Assembly (NCBI GenBank): GCA_029212465.1
Contig: JARGNV010000010.1
Span: forward strand, 1 to 64,000
Length of the DNA stretch: 64,000 bases
Source of the DNA: Legionellaceae bacterium
GTDB taxonomy: Bacteria > Pseudomonadota > Gammaproteobacteria > Legionellales > Legionellaceae
Direction of reading: 5' to 3'
A program made the translations under genes and the position numbers. The notes under the pieces were generated by a model, which saw only the letters and a program-made list of their open reading frames with translations, was not told where the DNA came from and made no database searches. Shown one piece after another: positions 9,247 through 18,844 of the stretch; position 1 is the first letter of the stretch, and each line of letters starts with the position of its first letter.

Positions 9247-11271
9247 TTAAGTAGGGGGGAGCAAACCACGGTCTTCTTCTAACGCGGCCGCGAAACTTTC
9301 AATAATGCGACTGGCTTTGTCGAGTGCGTCTGGATTTTGAGGTGCTTCAGATAAGGCCTGTACCATGGCCTGTAAACTTTTTTGAGCGCTTAACTTTAAG
9401 TTGGGTAGCGTCGTGAGATGTGCTGATGCGGCAATAGAGGTTGGTGAGGCTGTACGGCTTATTAAACGCGTGAGGATGGCTATTTTTTGGTCTAAGCTTG
9501 ATGGAGTGTTAAGTACCTGAATCATATCTTGACACAGCTTTTCAATGTTTTGGTGCTCGGACGATAGCTCTTTTTTTTCGCAAATATGTTGTAAATTTTT
9601 TAAATGTGCGATGAGGGGCGCTACTAGCATGGGTGCTTTAATACTTGCGATAACGGCTTTATAGCGCGCTTTTGTTTGCGTAAGTGTCGCGGCAGTTGCC
9701 GTATGCTTTTCAAGTTCAGCGACGGCTTTACGATGTCCCCGCGCCTTGGCAACCTCAATTAGGGTTCGACCATCTGGTGCGCGCTGCGTTAAGTCAACCC
9801 CATATTGTGCAAGCTTCGCAAGCACATTTGAGCGACCATTGTAAGCCGCAATAAAAGCAGGGGTATATCCTTTTTTATTCACTTGATTGACGTCGGAACC
9901 CCGTTTAACCAGCTCATCAATCACATGTGCCTGACCTTTCGAGGCTGCAAAAAAAATAGGGCCTGAGCCAAGATGGTTGCGTGCATGAATAGGGGCGTCT
10001 TTTTCCGCAAGAAAGCGAAGCACGCGGAGGTGACCATATTCTGCAGCAAAATGGGCAAGTGTTTTTCCTTCGGTGTCTGTTTGGGCTAAGTCAATGCCGC
10101 GGTTGAGGAGTTCTGCAAGAATAGAAACATGTCCTGTTCGTGCGGCAATTTCCGCACAACTCAGATGGCCAACACGTGCGCAATCTAAGTTTGCATGACA
10201 ATCTGCGAGTGCTTGAAAGGTTTTGAGATTTCCATAGAAGGCTGCTTTTCCTAGAGGTGTGACGCCATTTATGTCTGGTATATTGGGGTCTGCACCGTGC
10301 TTGACCAGCTCATAAATAATACGCGGAAATCCTTCGTGGGCCGCATAAAAGAGTGGCGTTTCACCTCCTGCAGTTTGTTTATTGAAATCTGCTTTAAAGG
10401 CTGCCAGCTGTTTTATAGTCTTGAGGCTATTCGTTTGAGCTGCAAGATGCGCGAGTGTAGCCCCGTTTATTTGTCGCTTTGAGGTGTCTTTAGTCACAGA
10501 GTATTTCTTTCTAAGCGTTTTAAGTGCCTTGGTTAAGGCGCGATTTTTATGAGGCTTGAGTGTGATGGCTCTTGTTGAGAATCCTGTATATCGGCTGCCG
10601 TGAAAAGCTTGCGTGATGCGTGGTGCAAAGGCATCGAGTGTCGCGGTAGATGAGAGCGTTAGAGGAGGCCACTGGTTGATGTCCATGAGGGTCCACTTTT
10701 TTTCTTTTGCTTGGTAGTTAAGTGCAATACTATGATTATAACTAGACAAGACAAATCCGATGTTTTTGGGCGGATGGCCTTCGTGTTGTTCAACAATTTG
10801 TTGTAAGTCATGTAAGTAGGTCCGGAGTTCATCTTGTGTGAATATATTTGGTTCGGAGTAAGGTCTCGCGAAACCGCCAGCTGCGTGTGCTGCTGTAGAG
10901 GCAGCAAGCTGTGAAATACCTTTAAAGTTTCCTTGAGCGAGCATTCTGCCAAACAACTTTTCATACAGGTTAGGATTTTGATAGAGTAGTAAGCTGTCGT
11001 AAAAAGCGAGTACATCAAGGTGTTTTAAGTCGTCAGGCGTGAGAAGTTCGTGGAGGATGACTTTTTCTTTTGTGGTTTCAATACGCGTTTTTAGATCAGG
11101 TGTTTGCCTGATAAGGTTTACACGCTCAATGAATGCGTCGGGCTCATCGATGAGGTAAGATTCAATGCACCTTAGCGTGGCGCCATGACAGAGGCCATCC
11201 GCGGCTTCTCCACTATCTGCGATATAACCCAACGCTTTTGCCGCTGCAATTAAAGCACTATGGTGACGCAT
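9247..11271 (-). CDS. Ankyrin-repeat protein with papain-like Cys-His-Asp domain, candidate effector (AnkH-like)
   Basis: A 674-residue protein with no signal peptide or membrane segment. The N-terminal part (about 20-235) carries GLCHG (Cys28), YNHSIAL (His180) and LMDINQW (Asp197). This is the order and context of the triad in YopT/papain-like cysteine protease folds. About eight ankyrin repeats follow (about 268-525, repeats such as NGATLAHLAAQTNSL and GGETPLFYAAHEGF), then a helical C-terminal region. The C-terminus ends in an acidic stretch (ALEEDRGLLPPT) that could serve as a type IVB translocation signal. Legionella AnkH combines ankyrin repeats with a cysteine-protease-like domain, so a relative of it is my preferred guess, but orthology is untested. 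The gene is convergent with pnp (25 bases between stops) and downstream of folE. Confidence 0.8.
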   Translation of the reverse strand: MRHHSALIAAAKALGYIADSGEAADGLCHGATLRCIESYLIDEPDAFIERVNLIRQTPDLKTRIETTKEKVILHELLTPDDLKHLDVLAFYDSLLLYQNPNLYEKLFGRMLAQGNFKGISQLAASTAAHAAGGFARPYSEPNIFTQDELRTYLHDLQQIVEQHEGHPPKNIGFVLSSYNHSIALNYQAKEKKWTLMDINQWPPLTLSSTATLDAFAPRITQAFHGSRYTGFSTRAITLKPHKNRALTKALKTLRKKYSVTKDTSKRQINGATLAHLAAQTNSLKTIKQLAAFKADFNKQTAGGETPLFYAAHEGFPRIIYELVKHGADPNIPDINGVTPLGKAAFYGNLKTFQALADCHANLDCARVGHLSCAEIAARTGHVSILAELLNRGIDLAQTDTEGKTLAHFAAEYGHLRVLRFLAEKDAPIHARNHLGSGPIFFAASKGQAHVIDELVKRGSDVNQVNKKGYTPAFIAAYNGRSNVLAKLAQYGVDLTQRAPDGRTLIEVAKARGHRKAVAELEKHTATAATLTQTKARYKAVIASIKAPMLVAPLIAHLKNLQHICEKKELSSEHQNIEKLCQDMIQVLNTPSSLDQKIAILTRLISRTASPTSIAASAHLTTLPNLKLSAQKSLQAMVQALSEAPQNPDALDKASRIIESFAAALEEDRGLLPPT

Positions 11272-11373
11272 CCGGACTCACAAAACGAATTTATTACATT
11301 CAGTTTATATGAATATCGCTTTGTTTGCCTTTGGGGCAATTCTTTGAGGCGGTTGGGCCTCCAAGTGGTTTTG

Positions 11374-11919
11374 TCACTTAGAGCGGATTAAGTTTAAAAA
11401 CTCCATACGACTACTTGGGTTATTACGCATATCTCCCAACATAACAGAGGTTGTCATTGTTGAGTTTTGTTTTTCAACGCCACGCATCATCATGCATAGG
11501 TGACGTGCTTCAACCACAACAGCCACACCGCGCGCACCGGTAATTTTTTCAATACAAGCTGCAATTTCACTGGTGAGTCGTTCTTGAATTTGAAGGCGAC
11601 GCGCAAAGTAGTCCACAATGCGAGCAATTTTGGATAAACCCAATACGTTACCATTAGGAAGATAGCCAACATGGCATTGCCCAAAAAAGGGGAGCAGATG
11701 ATGTTCGCAGAGCGAGTACAGCTCGATATCTTTCACGATGACCATTTCACTCATATCAGAGTCAAAGAGTGCTCCGTTGATGATGTCGCCCAAGTTTTCT
11801 TGATAGCCACGTGTCAAGTAACGTAACGCTTCAGCGGCACGGTGAGGTGTGCCTAGCAACCCTTCTCGCGTGACATCTTCACCTAGATTTTCGATGATTT
11901 GCTTAAATTGAGTATCCAT
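11374..11919 (-). CDS. folE: GTP cyclohydrolase I
   Basis: A 181-residue homodecameric enzyme of the tetrahydrofolate (and queuosine precursor) route, converting GTP to dihydroneopterin triphosphate. The zinc and active-site motifs [12 protein letters not shown] and [10 protein letters not shown] are intact, as is [17 protein letters not shown]. The frame opens nine codons earlier at 11946, overlapping the hinT stop, but ATG 11919 has an AAAGG eight bases upstream and matches the family N-terminus. It forms a leftward pair with hinT. Confidence 0.95.
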   Translation of the reverse strand: MDTQFKQIIENLGEDVTREGLLGTPHRAAEALRYLTRGYQENLGDIINGALFDSDMSEMVIVKDIELYSLCEHHLLPFFGQCHVGYLPNGNVLGLSKIARIVDYFARRLQIQERLTSEIAACIEKITGARGVAVVVEARHLCMMMRGVEKQNSTMTTSVMLGDMRNNPSSRMEFLNLIRSK

Positions 11920-11942
11920 AATATGTGCCTTTGTATAGGAAG

Positions 11943-12284
11943 TCATCCAGGCGGCCAGGTCATTTGCCGGCCGCCTAAAAGGTGTAAGTGAATATGATAA
12001 ACGGTTTGTCCACCATGATTGTTCGTGTTAAAGACGAGGCGGTAGCCATCTTCTTTGAGTCCTGCCTCGTGTGCAATGGTTTTAGCTGCTAATATCAGCT
12101 GCCCAAGCAGCGCTTCATCTTCAGTTGTTGCATGATTAATATTTTGGATATGTTTTTTAGGAATGATTAAAACGTGCGTTGGTGCTTGTGGGTTTACATC
12201 ACGGAACGCTATGAGATTATCGTTTTCAAAAACAATATCTGCTGGAATCTTCCGTTCTATGATACCACAAAATAAGCAATCCAT
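11943..12284 (-). CDS. hinT: HIT-family purine nucleoside phosphoramidase (HinT)
   Basis: A 113-residue histidine-triad protein. It starts [16 protein letters not shown] and ends with the catalytic triad motif [11 protein letters not shown]. HinT hydrolyses nucleoside 5'-phosphoramidates such as AMP-lysine. Length and motifs are normal for bacterial HinT. It lies directly upstream of folE in the same direction. The divergent neighbour is ppa. Confidence 0.95.
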   Translation of the reverse strand: MDCLFCGIIERKIPADIVFENDNLIAFRDVNPQAPTHVLIIPKKHIQNINHATTEDEALLGQLILAAKTIAHEAGLKEDGYRLVFNTNNHGGQTVYHIHLHLLGGRQMTWPPG

Positions 12285-12445
12285 CGTACATATCCTAAGT
12301 TTAGCGATTAAAGTGAAACGCTATTATACGCCTGCTTTAGGATTGGGTCCAAAAAGATTTTTGTAGGGACTTTTGCCTTTTCAGTGTGCTTTACGCATAA
12401 TAGCGTGCAACAAAAGTTTAATAGTCAATGAGGATGGATAAGCAA

Positions 12446-12991
12446 ATGAGTTTAAATGCCATAAAGCCTGGGCGAGATGTGCCAAATGATGTGAATGTGA
12501 TTATTGAAATTCCAATGCATGCAGCCCCAGTCAAATATGAAGTAGATAAGGCATCTGGTGCCCTGTTTGTGGATAGGTTCATGGCAACGGCCATGTTTTA
12601 CCCAGCAAATTATGGCTATATCCCTCAAACGCTGTCTGAAGATGGTGACCCTGTCGACGTGTTAGTGGTTGCTCCAACACCGCTTATGAGTGGCTCTGTG
12701 ATTCGTTGTCGTACAGTTGGTATGCTGAAGATGACCGATGAATCAGGTGTTGATGCAAAGTTAATTGCGGTGCCTGTTGATAAGCTTTCAAAGCAGTATC
12801 GCTCGGTACAAACACATGAAGATTTACCAGAGTCTTTATTGCAGTCGATAGCGCATTTCTTTGAGCACTATAAGGATTTGGAAGAAGGTAAGTGGGTGAA
12901 GGTTGATGGATGGGCAGGGCCTGATACTGCGCGTCGTGAAATTATGGATAGCATTAAGCGATATGAAGCAGAAGCGTTAGAAGAAGCTTAA
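12446..12991 (+). CDS. ppa: Inorganic pyrophosphatase
   Basis: A family I soluble pyrophosphatase, about 181 residues, hydrolysing PPi to phosphate with Mg2+. The motifs [26 protein letters not shown] and the signature [10 protein letters not shown] are present. The frame has earlier ATGs at 12428 and 12434. I prefer 12446 because [13 protein letters not shown] aligns with the E. coli N-terminus and AGGA lies 11 bases upstream. It is a monocistronic unit convergent with the TRIC-family gene. Confidence 0.95.
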   Translation: MSLNAIKPGRDVPNDVNVIIEIPMHAAPVKYEVDKASGALFVDRFMATAMFYPANYGYIPQTLSEDGDPVDVLVVAPTPLMSGSVIRCRTVGMLKMTDESGVDAKLIAVPVDKLSKQYRSVQTHEDLPESLLQSIAHFFEHYKDLEEGKWVKVDGWAGPDTARREIMDSIKRYEAEALEEA

Positions 12992-13056
12992 GAAACTGCT
13001 CGAATGACTGCTTTTTATTTCCTTCTTGCCGAAAGCGCAAGAAGGAGTCCTACAGC

Positions 13057-13716
13057 TTATCCATCATTTTTTTGTCTATCTTTCCAGCGATAGCTACGCG
13101 ACTTCATGCTTTCAGAGTAGTTAAATTTGGGCACTTCAAGGTGTAGCCAAATGGCAAGTAGGCGCGTTATAAAAATAAATAAAACAGTGACGATGATACT
13201 GATGTGACTGGCTACCTCAAAGTGGTTGAGTATCACATAAATAATGGCACCAAACATAGCAATAATGGCATAGAGTTCGCTACGAAGCACAAGCGGAATA
13301 TCGTTACATAGAATATCTCGTAACATGCCACCTGAAATACCGGTCATTAAGCCGCCTAAAATAGCCACGACCTCTGGCATGTCATAGGTGAGGAGGCGTT
13401 GTGTACCAATAATTGTAAATGCTGCAAGCCCTAACGCATCGAGCACTAAAAACAGTTTGGTGACGCGTGTGAGCTCCGCTGGAATACAAATGGTAAGCAG
13501 TGCAAATCCTGAGGTATATAGTAAATAATTGGGGTGTGCGACCCATGAAATAGGGTGCGTGTTAAAGACAATGTCTCGTACTGTGCCACCGCCCAGTCCT
13601 GCAACACAGCCAATGAAAATAACCCCGAAAAAATCCATGCGCTTTCGGCCAGCAGCAATTGCGCCACTGACAGCCTCAACAGAGATGCCCAAAAGAAAAA
13701 TGTAATGCAGTATCAT
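13057..13716 (-). CDS. TRIC/UPF0126-family membrane protein (putative cation channel)
   Basis: A 219-residue inner-membrane protein with about seven hydrophobic segments. It holds two internally repeated glycine motifs, GLGGGTVRDIVF and GISGGMLRDIL, the hallmark of the UPF0126/YadS-YicG family. Structures place that family with trimeric intracellular cation (TRIC) channels. The ion carried here is unknown. The C-terminus is Arg/Lys-rich and cytoplasmic. It is monocistronic and convergent with ppa. Confidence 0.88.
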   Translation of the reverse strand: MILHYIFLLGISVEAVSGAIAAGRKRMDFFGVIFIGCVAGLGGGTVRDIVFNTHPISWVAHPNYLLYTSGFALLTICIPAELTRVTKLFLVLDALGLAAFTIIGTQRLLTYDMPEVVAILGGLMTGISGGMLRDILCNDIPLVLRSELYAIIAMFGAIIYVILNHFEVASHISIIVTVLFIFITRLLAIWLHLEVPKFNYSESMKSRSYRWKDRQKNDG

Positions 13717-13822
13717 GCTATTAAAAGGTGGGATAAAATCTTTCCTGATTTTACGCCTTTTTTAAACAATTAAACAGTGTTAATTTGTATGGTCAGAGGA
13801 GAGTAAACGGTTAGGGAAGATT

Positions 13823-14515
13823 ATGAAGCAGCTGTTATTAATAGTCTTATTATTGGTCAATATGCCTGTGTATGCAGGTACTGCGGGGGCGTCAGAGCCT
13901 GAACGATTGCCATGGCATTTTTATGCAACCATGGGGTATGTTAATTATGAAGATATGGTGGATAAAAATGTTGCTATCGAGCGGATTGCAGGGTCTCGAG
14001 ATTTTGGGTGTTATCGTGATGCAACCTTTGGGATTGAAGTGGGGGTTCAAACAGGCTTGAACTCTCGCCTATTAACAACACAAGACAAACTGGATGTAGT
14101 CGGTGGCCCGGCGATTCAGGCGGTTATTAGCACTTTTTTTGATGTATTAGGCACACTTTCTGTGCCGCTACATGTATTGCCTATTTTGCATAAGACCGGA
14201 ACCCCTTATGCAAAGCCTGTTATGGACTTTATCGAACATACAGATGTGTTTGCAAAAGTCGGCATGGCATATCGACAGATGCATTTCGATAGAAATACGA
14301 TTAACCCGAAGGTAAGTATTAATCCTGAAGTACAAGTAGGACTGAGTAAATCTCTGTCCCATCATGCGAGTGTTGCATTTGCATACCAAGGAATTTATGG
14401 CCGTGGTGTGGGGCTCACGGTCAATGGTACAAACCCTTTATTCGGGGTTGGTGCCGTTAAAGGGATTCCAACCCAAAATGGTGGTTTGGTCATTTTTGCC
14501 TGGAATGCGGCATAA
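13823..14515 (+). CDS. Secreted hypothetical protein, possible outer-membrane beta-barrel
   Basis: A 230-residue protein with a clear Sec signal peptide (hydrophobic core LLLIVLLLVNMPVYA, likely cleaved after residue 18). The mature part shows alternating hydrophobic/aromatic strands (WHFYATMGYVNYED, TDVFAKVGMAYRQMHF, SVAFAYQGIYGRGVGLTV). The pattern resembles small outer-membrane barrels of the OmpA/opacity type, but I recognise no family and the last residue is Ala rather than Phe. It stands alone, ahead of tRNA-Val. Its function is unknown. Confidence 0.72.
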   Translation: MKQLLLIVLLLVNMPVYAGTAGASEPERLPWHFYATMGYVNYEDMVDKNVAIERIAGSRDFGCYRDATFGIEVGVQTGLNSRLLTTQDKLDVVGGPAIQAVISTFFDVLGTLSVPLHVLPILHKTGTPYAKPVMDFIEHTDVFAKVGMAYRQMHFDRNTINPKVSINPEVQVGLSKSLSHHASVAFAYQGIYGRGVGLTVNGTNPLFGVGAVKGIPTQNGGLVIFAWNAA

Positions 14516-14565
14516 AAGGGTTAGGGGGTATTGTCATTTGGGTTTGACATATTTGAATGTGCGCG

Positions 14566-14594
14566 TTGCGAAAATGAAACGGCTTCGTTATAAT
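14566..14594 (+). promoter_or_regulatory. Sigma-70 promoter for tRNA-Val/thrS
   Basis: TTGCGA (14566-14571) and a perfect TATAAT (14589-14594) are separated by 17 bases, ending 16 bases before the tRNA-Val gene. This is one of the best promoter matches in the window and probably drives tRNA-Val and the thrS operon together. Confidence 0.85.
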
Positions 14595-14610
14595 CAGCGC
14601 CTGTCGATAC

Positions 14611-14685
14611 AGGCGCGTAGCTCAGTGGTAGAGCACCACCTTGACATGGTGGTGGTCGGTGGTTCGATCCCACTCGCGCCTACCA
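14611..14685 (+). tRNA. tRNA-Val (GAC)
   Basis: A full cloverleaf of 75 nt. The acceptor stem AGGCGCG pairs with CGCGCCT. There is a D-arm (GCTC...GAGC), an anticodon stem CCACC/GGTGG with loop TTGACAT (anticodon GAC at 14643-14645), a T-arm with GGTTCGATCC, and an encoded CCA. It lies only 22 bases before the thrS start and seems to share its promoter, so the transcript must be cut to release the tRNA. Confidence 0.97.
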
Positions 14686-14707
14686 TCAGATTTGATGAGA
14701 ACTCAAC

Positions 14708-16636
14708 ATGTTAACAATCACCCTGCCAGATGGAAAACAACTTCCATTTGAAGCGCCTGTTACAGCTTATAAAGTTGCTGAAAGTATTGGGCCAGGTCTT
14801 GCTAAGGCCGCTATTGCCGCATATGTAAATAATGTTTTAGTTGATATGAGTTTTGAAATTGCAGCGGATGCAACGCTTGCCATTTTAACTGAGAAATCTC
14901 CTGAAGCACTTGAAGTGATTCGACATTCAACGGCACATTTGCTCGCGCAAGCCGTCCAATCTTTGTTTCCTAAAGCGCAAGTGACAATAGGCCCTGTAAT
15001 TGATGATGGGTTCTATTATGATTTTGCATTTGATAGACCATTCACGCCTGATGATTTAGTGCGTATTGAAGAAAAAATGCATGCACTTGCAAAAGAAAAT
15101 ATACCGATCGTACGTCGTGAATTACCACGTGATGAAGCCATTGCTTACTTTGAGGGCTTAGGAGAAAGTTACAAAGCAGAGATTATTCGAGATATCCCTG
15201 AAGGGGAAGTGCTGTCGTTGTATCGGCAAGGTGAATTTGAAGACTTGTGCCGTGGTCCACATGTGCCTTCAACTGGCTTTTTGAAAGCCTTTAAATTAAC
15301 CAAGCTTGCGGGTGCTTATTGGCGTGGCGACTCTAATAATGCCATGTTACAGCGTATTTATGGCACGGCATGGGCAGATAAAAAAGCACTGAAGGCATAT
15401 TTGTTTCGTATTGAAGAAGCTGAAAAACGTGATCATCGAAAAATTGGAAAAGCGCTCGATTTATTTCACTTCCAAGATATTGCGCCCGGGATGGTGTTTT
15501 GGCATGCAAAAGGGTGGACTATTTACCGCACGTTGCAACAATATATTCGTGAGCGTTTAGCTGCACTGAATTATCAAGAAGTTAGAACCCCTCAGTTGGT
15601 AGATAAAATACTTTGGGAAAAATCAGGGCATTGGGATAACTTTCGTGAGAACATGTTTTTAACCGAAACAGAAAATAGAAGTTATGCGGTTAAACCCATG
15701 AATTGCCCATGCCATGTTCAAATTTATAATCAGGGCCTTAGAAGTTACCGCGATTTACCCGTGAGATATGCTGAGTTTGGTAATTGCCATCGATGTGAAC
15801 CATCTGGTGCGTTGCACGGCTTAATGCGGGTTCGAAATTTTGTGCAAGATGACGGCCATGTTTTTTGTTCAGAGGACCAAGTTCAAGCGGAAATAGCCAT
15901 GCTGCTCGGGTTAGTGCAATCAGTGTATGCCGACTTTGGGTTTGATAGCATGACTTACCGCCTAGCACTCAGACCTGAAAAGCGGGTTGGCAGCGACGCT
16001 GTATGGGACAAAGCTGAAACAGCGCTTGCGAACGCGATGCGTGAGCATGGTATTACGTGGGAAGATGCGCCCGGCGAAGGTGCTTTTTATGGGCCTAAAA
16101 TTGAATGTTCATTAGCCGACTCGCTGGGTCGTATTTGGCAATGTGGGACATTCCAAATTGATTTTTCTATGCCAGAGCGCCTAGATGCGCAATTTATTGC
16201 AGAAGATGGCTCAAAGCAAATGCCGGTGATGATTCATCGTGCAATTCTTGGAACCTTTGAGCGTTTTATGGGAATCTTAATTGAGCATTATGCTGGTAAG
16301 TTCCCACTTTGGCTTGCACCCACACAGGTGGTTGTAATGACCATTAGTGAAAAGCAACATGAATATGGTGCAAAAATGTATGAAATTTTGCAAAAAAATC
16401 ATATTCGTGCAAATTTTGACTTGAGAAATGAGAAGATAGGCTTTAAAATTCGCGAGCATACTTTACAAAAGGTTCCATACCTTTTAATTGTAGGGGATAA
16501 AGAAGTTGCTGAAGGGCTTGTTAGTGTGCGTTCTTGTGATGGCACAGACTTAGGCCAGATGACAATGAAAGCATTTCATCAGCGACTTGTTGAAGAAATT
16601 AGCACGAAGAGTCGTGCAGAACCAGTTGGAGGATAA
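14708..16636 (+). CDS. thrS: Threonyl-tRNA synthetase
   Basis: A 642-residue class II synthetase, the same length as in E. coli. It has an N-terminal TGS domain ([11 protein letters not shown]), an editing domain ([12 protein letters not shown] with its HxxxH, and the C/H motif near GPHVPST), and a catalytic core with the zinc-binding Cys of [10 protein letters not shown] and motif 2 around [20 protein letters not shown]. The C-terminal anticodon domain contains [19 protein letters not shown]. It heads the thrS-infC-rpmI-rplT-pheST cluster. The E. coli-type autoregulatory operator is not obvious because tRNA-Val fills the leader. Confidence 0.98.
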   Translation: MLTITLPDGKQLPFEAPVTAYKVAESIGPGLAKAAIAAYVNNVLVDMSFEIAADATLAILTEKSPEALEVIRHSTAHLLAQAVQSLFPKAQVTIGPVIDDGFYYDFAFDRPFTPDDLVRIEEKMHALAKENIPIVRRELPRDEAIAYFEGLGESYKAEIIRDIPEGEVLSLYRQGEFEDLCRGPHVPSTGFLKAFKLTKLAGAYWRGDSNNAMLQRIYGTAWADKKALKAYLFRIEEAEKRDHRKIGKALDLFHFQDIAPGMVFWHAKGWTIYRTLQQYIRERLAALNYQEVRTPQLVDKILWEKSGHWDNFRENMFLTETENRSYAVKPMNCPCHVQIYNQGLRSYRDLPVRYAEFGNCHRCEPSGALHGLMRVRNFVQDDGHVFCSEDQVQAEIAMLLGLVQSVYADFGFDSMTYRLALRPEKRVGSDAVWDKAETALANAMREHGITWEDAPGEGAFYGPKIECSLADSLGRIWQCGTFQIDFSMPERLDAQFIAEDGSKQMPVMIHRAILGTFERFMGILIEHYAGKFPLWLAPTQVVVMTISEKQHEYGAKMYEILQKNHIRANFDLRNEKIGFKIREHTLQKVPYLLIVGDKEVAEGLVSVRSCDGTDLGQMTMKAFHQRLVEEISTKSRAEPVGG

Positions 16637-16640
16637 AACC

Positions 16641-17174
16641 ATTAGTGCACCAGTCAAGCGTGATACCGATCGCGCGAGAATCAATGAGCAAATTAAGGTC
16701 CCGGAAGTGCGTTTAATCGATGCAGACGGTGAGCAGGCAGGTATTCTTCCGCTGAGAGAAGCATTGCGCCTGGCTGATGAAAGTGGACTTGATCTTGTTG
16801 AAATTTCGCCAACGGCTAAGCCACCTGTCTGTCGTGTGATGGATTACGGAAAGTTTTTGTTTGAGGCAAGCAAAAAACAAGCCGAAGCACGCAAAAAACA
16901 AAAGCATGTGCAAATTAAAGAGGTTAAGTTCCGTCCAACAACAGAGGAAGGGGATTATCAGGTCAAGCTACGCAACCTGACACGTTTCCTTGCGAATGGC
17001 GATAAAGTCAAAGTAACCCTTCGCTTTAGAGGGCGTGAAATGGCACATCAGGAATTAGGGATGCGCATTCTCGACCGTGTGAAAGAAGATACAGTAGATA
17101 TTGCTGTGGTTGAACAACATGCAAAGAGAGAAGGCCGACAATTATTGATGGTTTTATCACCGAAGAAAAAATAA
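16641..17174 (+). CDS. infC: Translation initiation factor IF-3 (AUU start)
   Basis: IF-3 keeps ribosomal subunits apart and checks the initiator tRNA and start codon. Both domains are present (N-terminal [21 protein letters not shown]-terminal [21 protein letters not shown]). No ATG or GTG fits. The family N-terminus begins at an ATT (16641) preceded by GGAGG eight bases upstream, giving 177 residues. An AUU start is the classic IF-3 autoregulation device, because IF-3 rejects non-canonical starts. The start follows the thrS stop by four bases, and the GGAGG lies inside the end of thrS. Confidence 0.95.
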   Translation: MSAPVKRDTDRARINEQIKVPEVRLIDADGEQAGILPLREALRLADESGLDLVEISPTAKPPVCRVMDYGKFLFEASKKQAEARKKQKHVQIKEVKFRPTTEEGDYQVKLRNLTRFLANGDKVKVTLRFRGREMAHQELGMRILDRVKEDTVDIAVVEQHAKREGRQLLMVLSPKKK

Positions 17175-17177
17175 CTG

Positions 17178-17202
17178 AACTCATATTATGTTGATATGAG
17201 TT
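17178..17202 (+). promoter_or_regulatory. Perfect 9-bp hairpin between infC and rpmI
   Basis: AACTCATAT and ATATGAGTT form a perfect stem around the loop TATGTTG, 21 bases before the rpmI start and just after the infC stop. No T-run follows, so it is not a terminator. In E. coli, L20 represses rpmI-rplT translation through RNA structure in this interval, so this hairpin may be part of an L20 operator or a processing site. Confidence 0.5.
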
Positions 17203-17223
17203 AAATGCGGAGTTACAAACGTT

Positions 17224-17424
17224 ATGCCAAAGTTAAAATCACATCGCGGAGCGGCGAAGCGCTTCCGTAAATTAGCCAGTGGGGCTGTAAAACGCCGAGG
17301 GGCTAACCGAAATCACATTCTCACGAAGCATACCACCAAGAAAAAACGTGATGCTCGCGTTAAGGCAACACGCCTTAAGGCATGTGATGCACGTTTAGCG
17401 AAACGTATGTTGCAAGGTAGTTAA
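17224..17424 (+). CDS. rpmI: 50S ribosomal protein L35
   Basis: A 66-residue, highly basic protein starting [16 protein letters not shown], with the family motif [16 protein letters not shown]. It is a component of the 50S subunit. It lies between infC and rplT as in most bacteria, with a GCGGAG ribosome binding site. Confidence 0.98.
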   Translation: MPKLKSHRGAAKRFRKLASGAVKRRGANRNHILTKHTTKKKRDARVKATRLKACDARLAKRMLQGS

Positions 17425-17438
17425 GGGGAGAATGAATT

Positions 17439-17798
17439 ATGCCAAGAGTTAAACGTGGTGTGACAGCCAAAGCGCGTCACAAAAAAGTGTTAAAACAAGC
17501 GAGCGGTTATTACGGTGCACGTAGTCGCGTATATCGCGTTGCCAAGCAAGCCGTTATTAAAGCGGGCCAATATGCATACCGAGATCGTCGTCAGAAAAAA
17601 CGTCAGTTTCGTGCCCTTTGGATTACCCGAATCAATGCAGAAGCGCGCGTCAGTGGTTTATCTTACAGCCGACTTATTGATGGCTTAAAAAAAGCGAATG
17701 TTGAGTTAGACCGAAAAGTATTGGCAGATATGGCTGTACATGACAAACCAGCATTTGCGGCGCTTGCAGCACGTGCAAAAGAGGCTTTGGGCCTGTAA
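17439..17798 (+). CDS. rplT: 50S ribosomal protein L20
   Basis: A 119-residue basic protein ([53 protein letters not shown]). L20 is needed early in 50S assembly and represses its own operon in E. coli. A GGGGAGA ribosome binding site precedes the ATG. Only three bases separate its stop from pheS, so there is no room for the pheM leader peptide and attenuator found in E. coli. Confidence 0.98.
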   Translation: MPRVKRGVTAKARHKKVLKQASGYYGARSRVYRVAKQAVIKAGQYAYRDRRQKKRQFRALWITRINAEARVSGLSYSRLIDGLKKANVELDRKVLADMAVHDKPAFAALAARAKEALGL

Positions 17799-17801
17799 CG
17801 C

Positions 17802-18830
17802 ATGTTGGATGACATTACAACGTTAGAAAAAGAGGCGCTTAAAGCCATTGATATGGCAGAGCGCCTTGATGCATTGGATGCGGTTCGCGTAGACTTTTTA
17901 GGTAAAAAAGGCAAGCTAACCGACATTTTAAAAGGTGTTTCTTCGCTGCCGCTTGCTGAAAAACCGAAAGTAGGGCAGGTTGTTAACCAGGTGAAACGTC
18001 GTATTATGGCGTGCCTGGATGAAAAGCATGAAGCGCTCAAAGTACTCGAGTTAGAAGCAAAGCTTGCGCGTGAGCGAATTGACGTTACATTGCCTGGGCG
18101 CGCTAAACAAGCAGGCACATTGCATCCTATTACGCAGGTGCGTGACAAAATCGTTGACTATTTCAGCCGACTTGGCTTTGATGTGCTTGATGGGCCTGAA
18201 GTAGAAACAGAACACTATAATTTTGAAGCACTGAATATTCCAGACCATCATCCAGCGCGTGCCATGCACGATACTTTTTACTTTGGTGATGGCAGGCTCT
18301 TAAGAACACATACTTCACCTGTCCAGATTCGCGCAATGCAAGCGGGAGGCAAACCGCCTTTTCGGCTGATTGCACCAGGACGTGTGTATCGACGCGACTC
18401 AGATGTGACGCATACCCCCATGTTTCATCAATTAGAGGGGTTGCTGATTGACGACATCAGTCAAGGCGTAACCTTGGCGAGCCTAAAAGGTGTGTTGCAA
18501 GACTTTTTTACGCACTTCTTTGAAAAATCAGTGGATGTGCGCTTTAGACCTTCTTATTTTCCTTTTACGGAGCCTTCTGCAGAGGCAGATATTGGGTGTA
18601 CGGCATGCGATGGCAAAGGGTGCCGCGTGTGTGGTTTTACAGGCTGGCTTGAAGTGCTGGGCTGTGGCATGGTGCATCCTAATGTATTGAATGCGGTAGG
18701 ATTATCTCCTGATGCGTATCAAGGCTTTGCGTTTGGGCTTGGTATTGATAGGCTCGCAATGCTTTATTTTGGCATTGATGATCTACGCATGATGTTTGAA
18801 CACGACTTAAACTTTTTAAAGCAGTTTTAA
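17802..18830 (+). CDS. pheS: Phenylalanyl-tRNA synthetase alpha subunit
   Basis: A 342-residue class II synthetase alpha chain. It has an N-terminal coiled coil (about 1-90), motif 2 ([28 protein letters not shown]), a Cys-rich [17 protein letters not shown] segment, and motif 3 ([18 protein letters not shown]). It works as an alpha2-beta2 tetramer with PheT. It is directly downstream of rplT and 14 bases before pheT. Confidence 0.98.
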   Translation: MLDDITTLEKEALKAIDMAERLDALDAVRVDFLGKKGKLTDILKGVSSLPLAEKPKVGQVVNQVKRRIMACLDEKHEALKVLELEAKLARERIDVTLPGRAKQAGTLHPITQVRDKIVDYFSRLGFDVLDGPEVETEHYNFEALNIPDHHPARAMHDTFYFGDGRLLRTHTSPVQIRAMQAGGKPPFRLIAPGRVYRRDSDVTHTPMFHQLEGLLIDDISQGVTLASLKGVLQDFFTHFFEKSVDVRFRPSYFPFTEPSAEADIGCTACDGKGCRVCGFTGWLEVLGCGMVHPNVLNAVGLSPDAYQGFAFGLGIDRLAMLYFGIDDLRMMFEHDLNFLKQF

Positions 18831-18844
18831 ATTAGGATACGCCA

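Noticed and set aside
11280-11373. Small inverted repeats in the folE-ankyrin gene gap as terminators
   Set aside because: Stems are only 5 bp and are not followed by Ts in the direction of folE transcription.
13021-13045. 9-bp hairpin (CCTTCTTGC...GCAAGAAGG) between ppa and the TRIC-family gene as a terminator
   Set aside because: There is no T-run on the downstream side for either strand; the T-rich part lies on the wrong side. Only a plain hairpin can be claimed.
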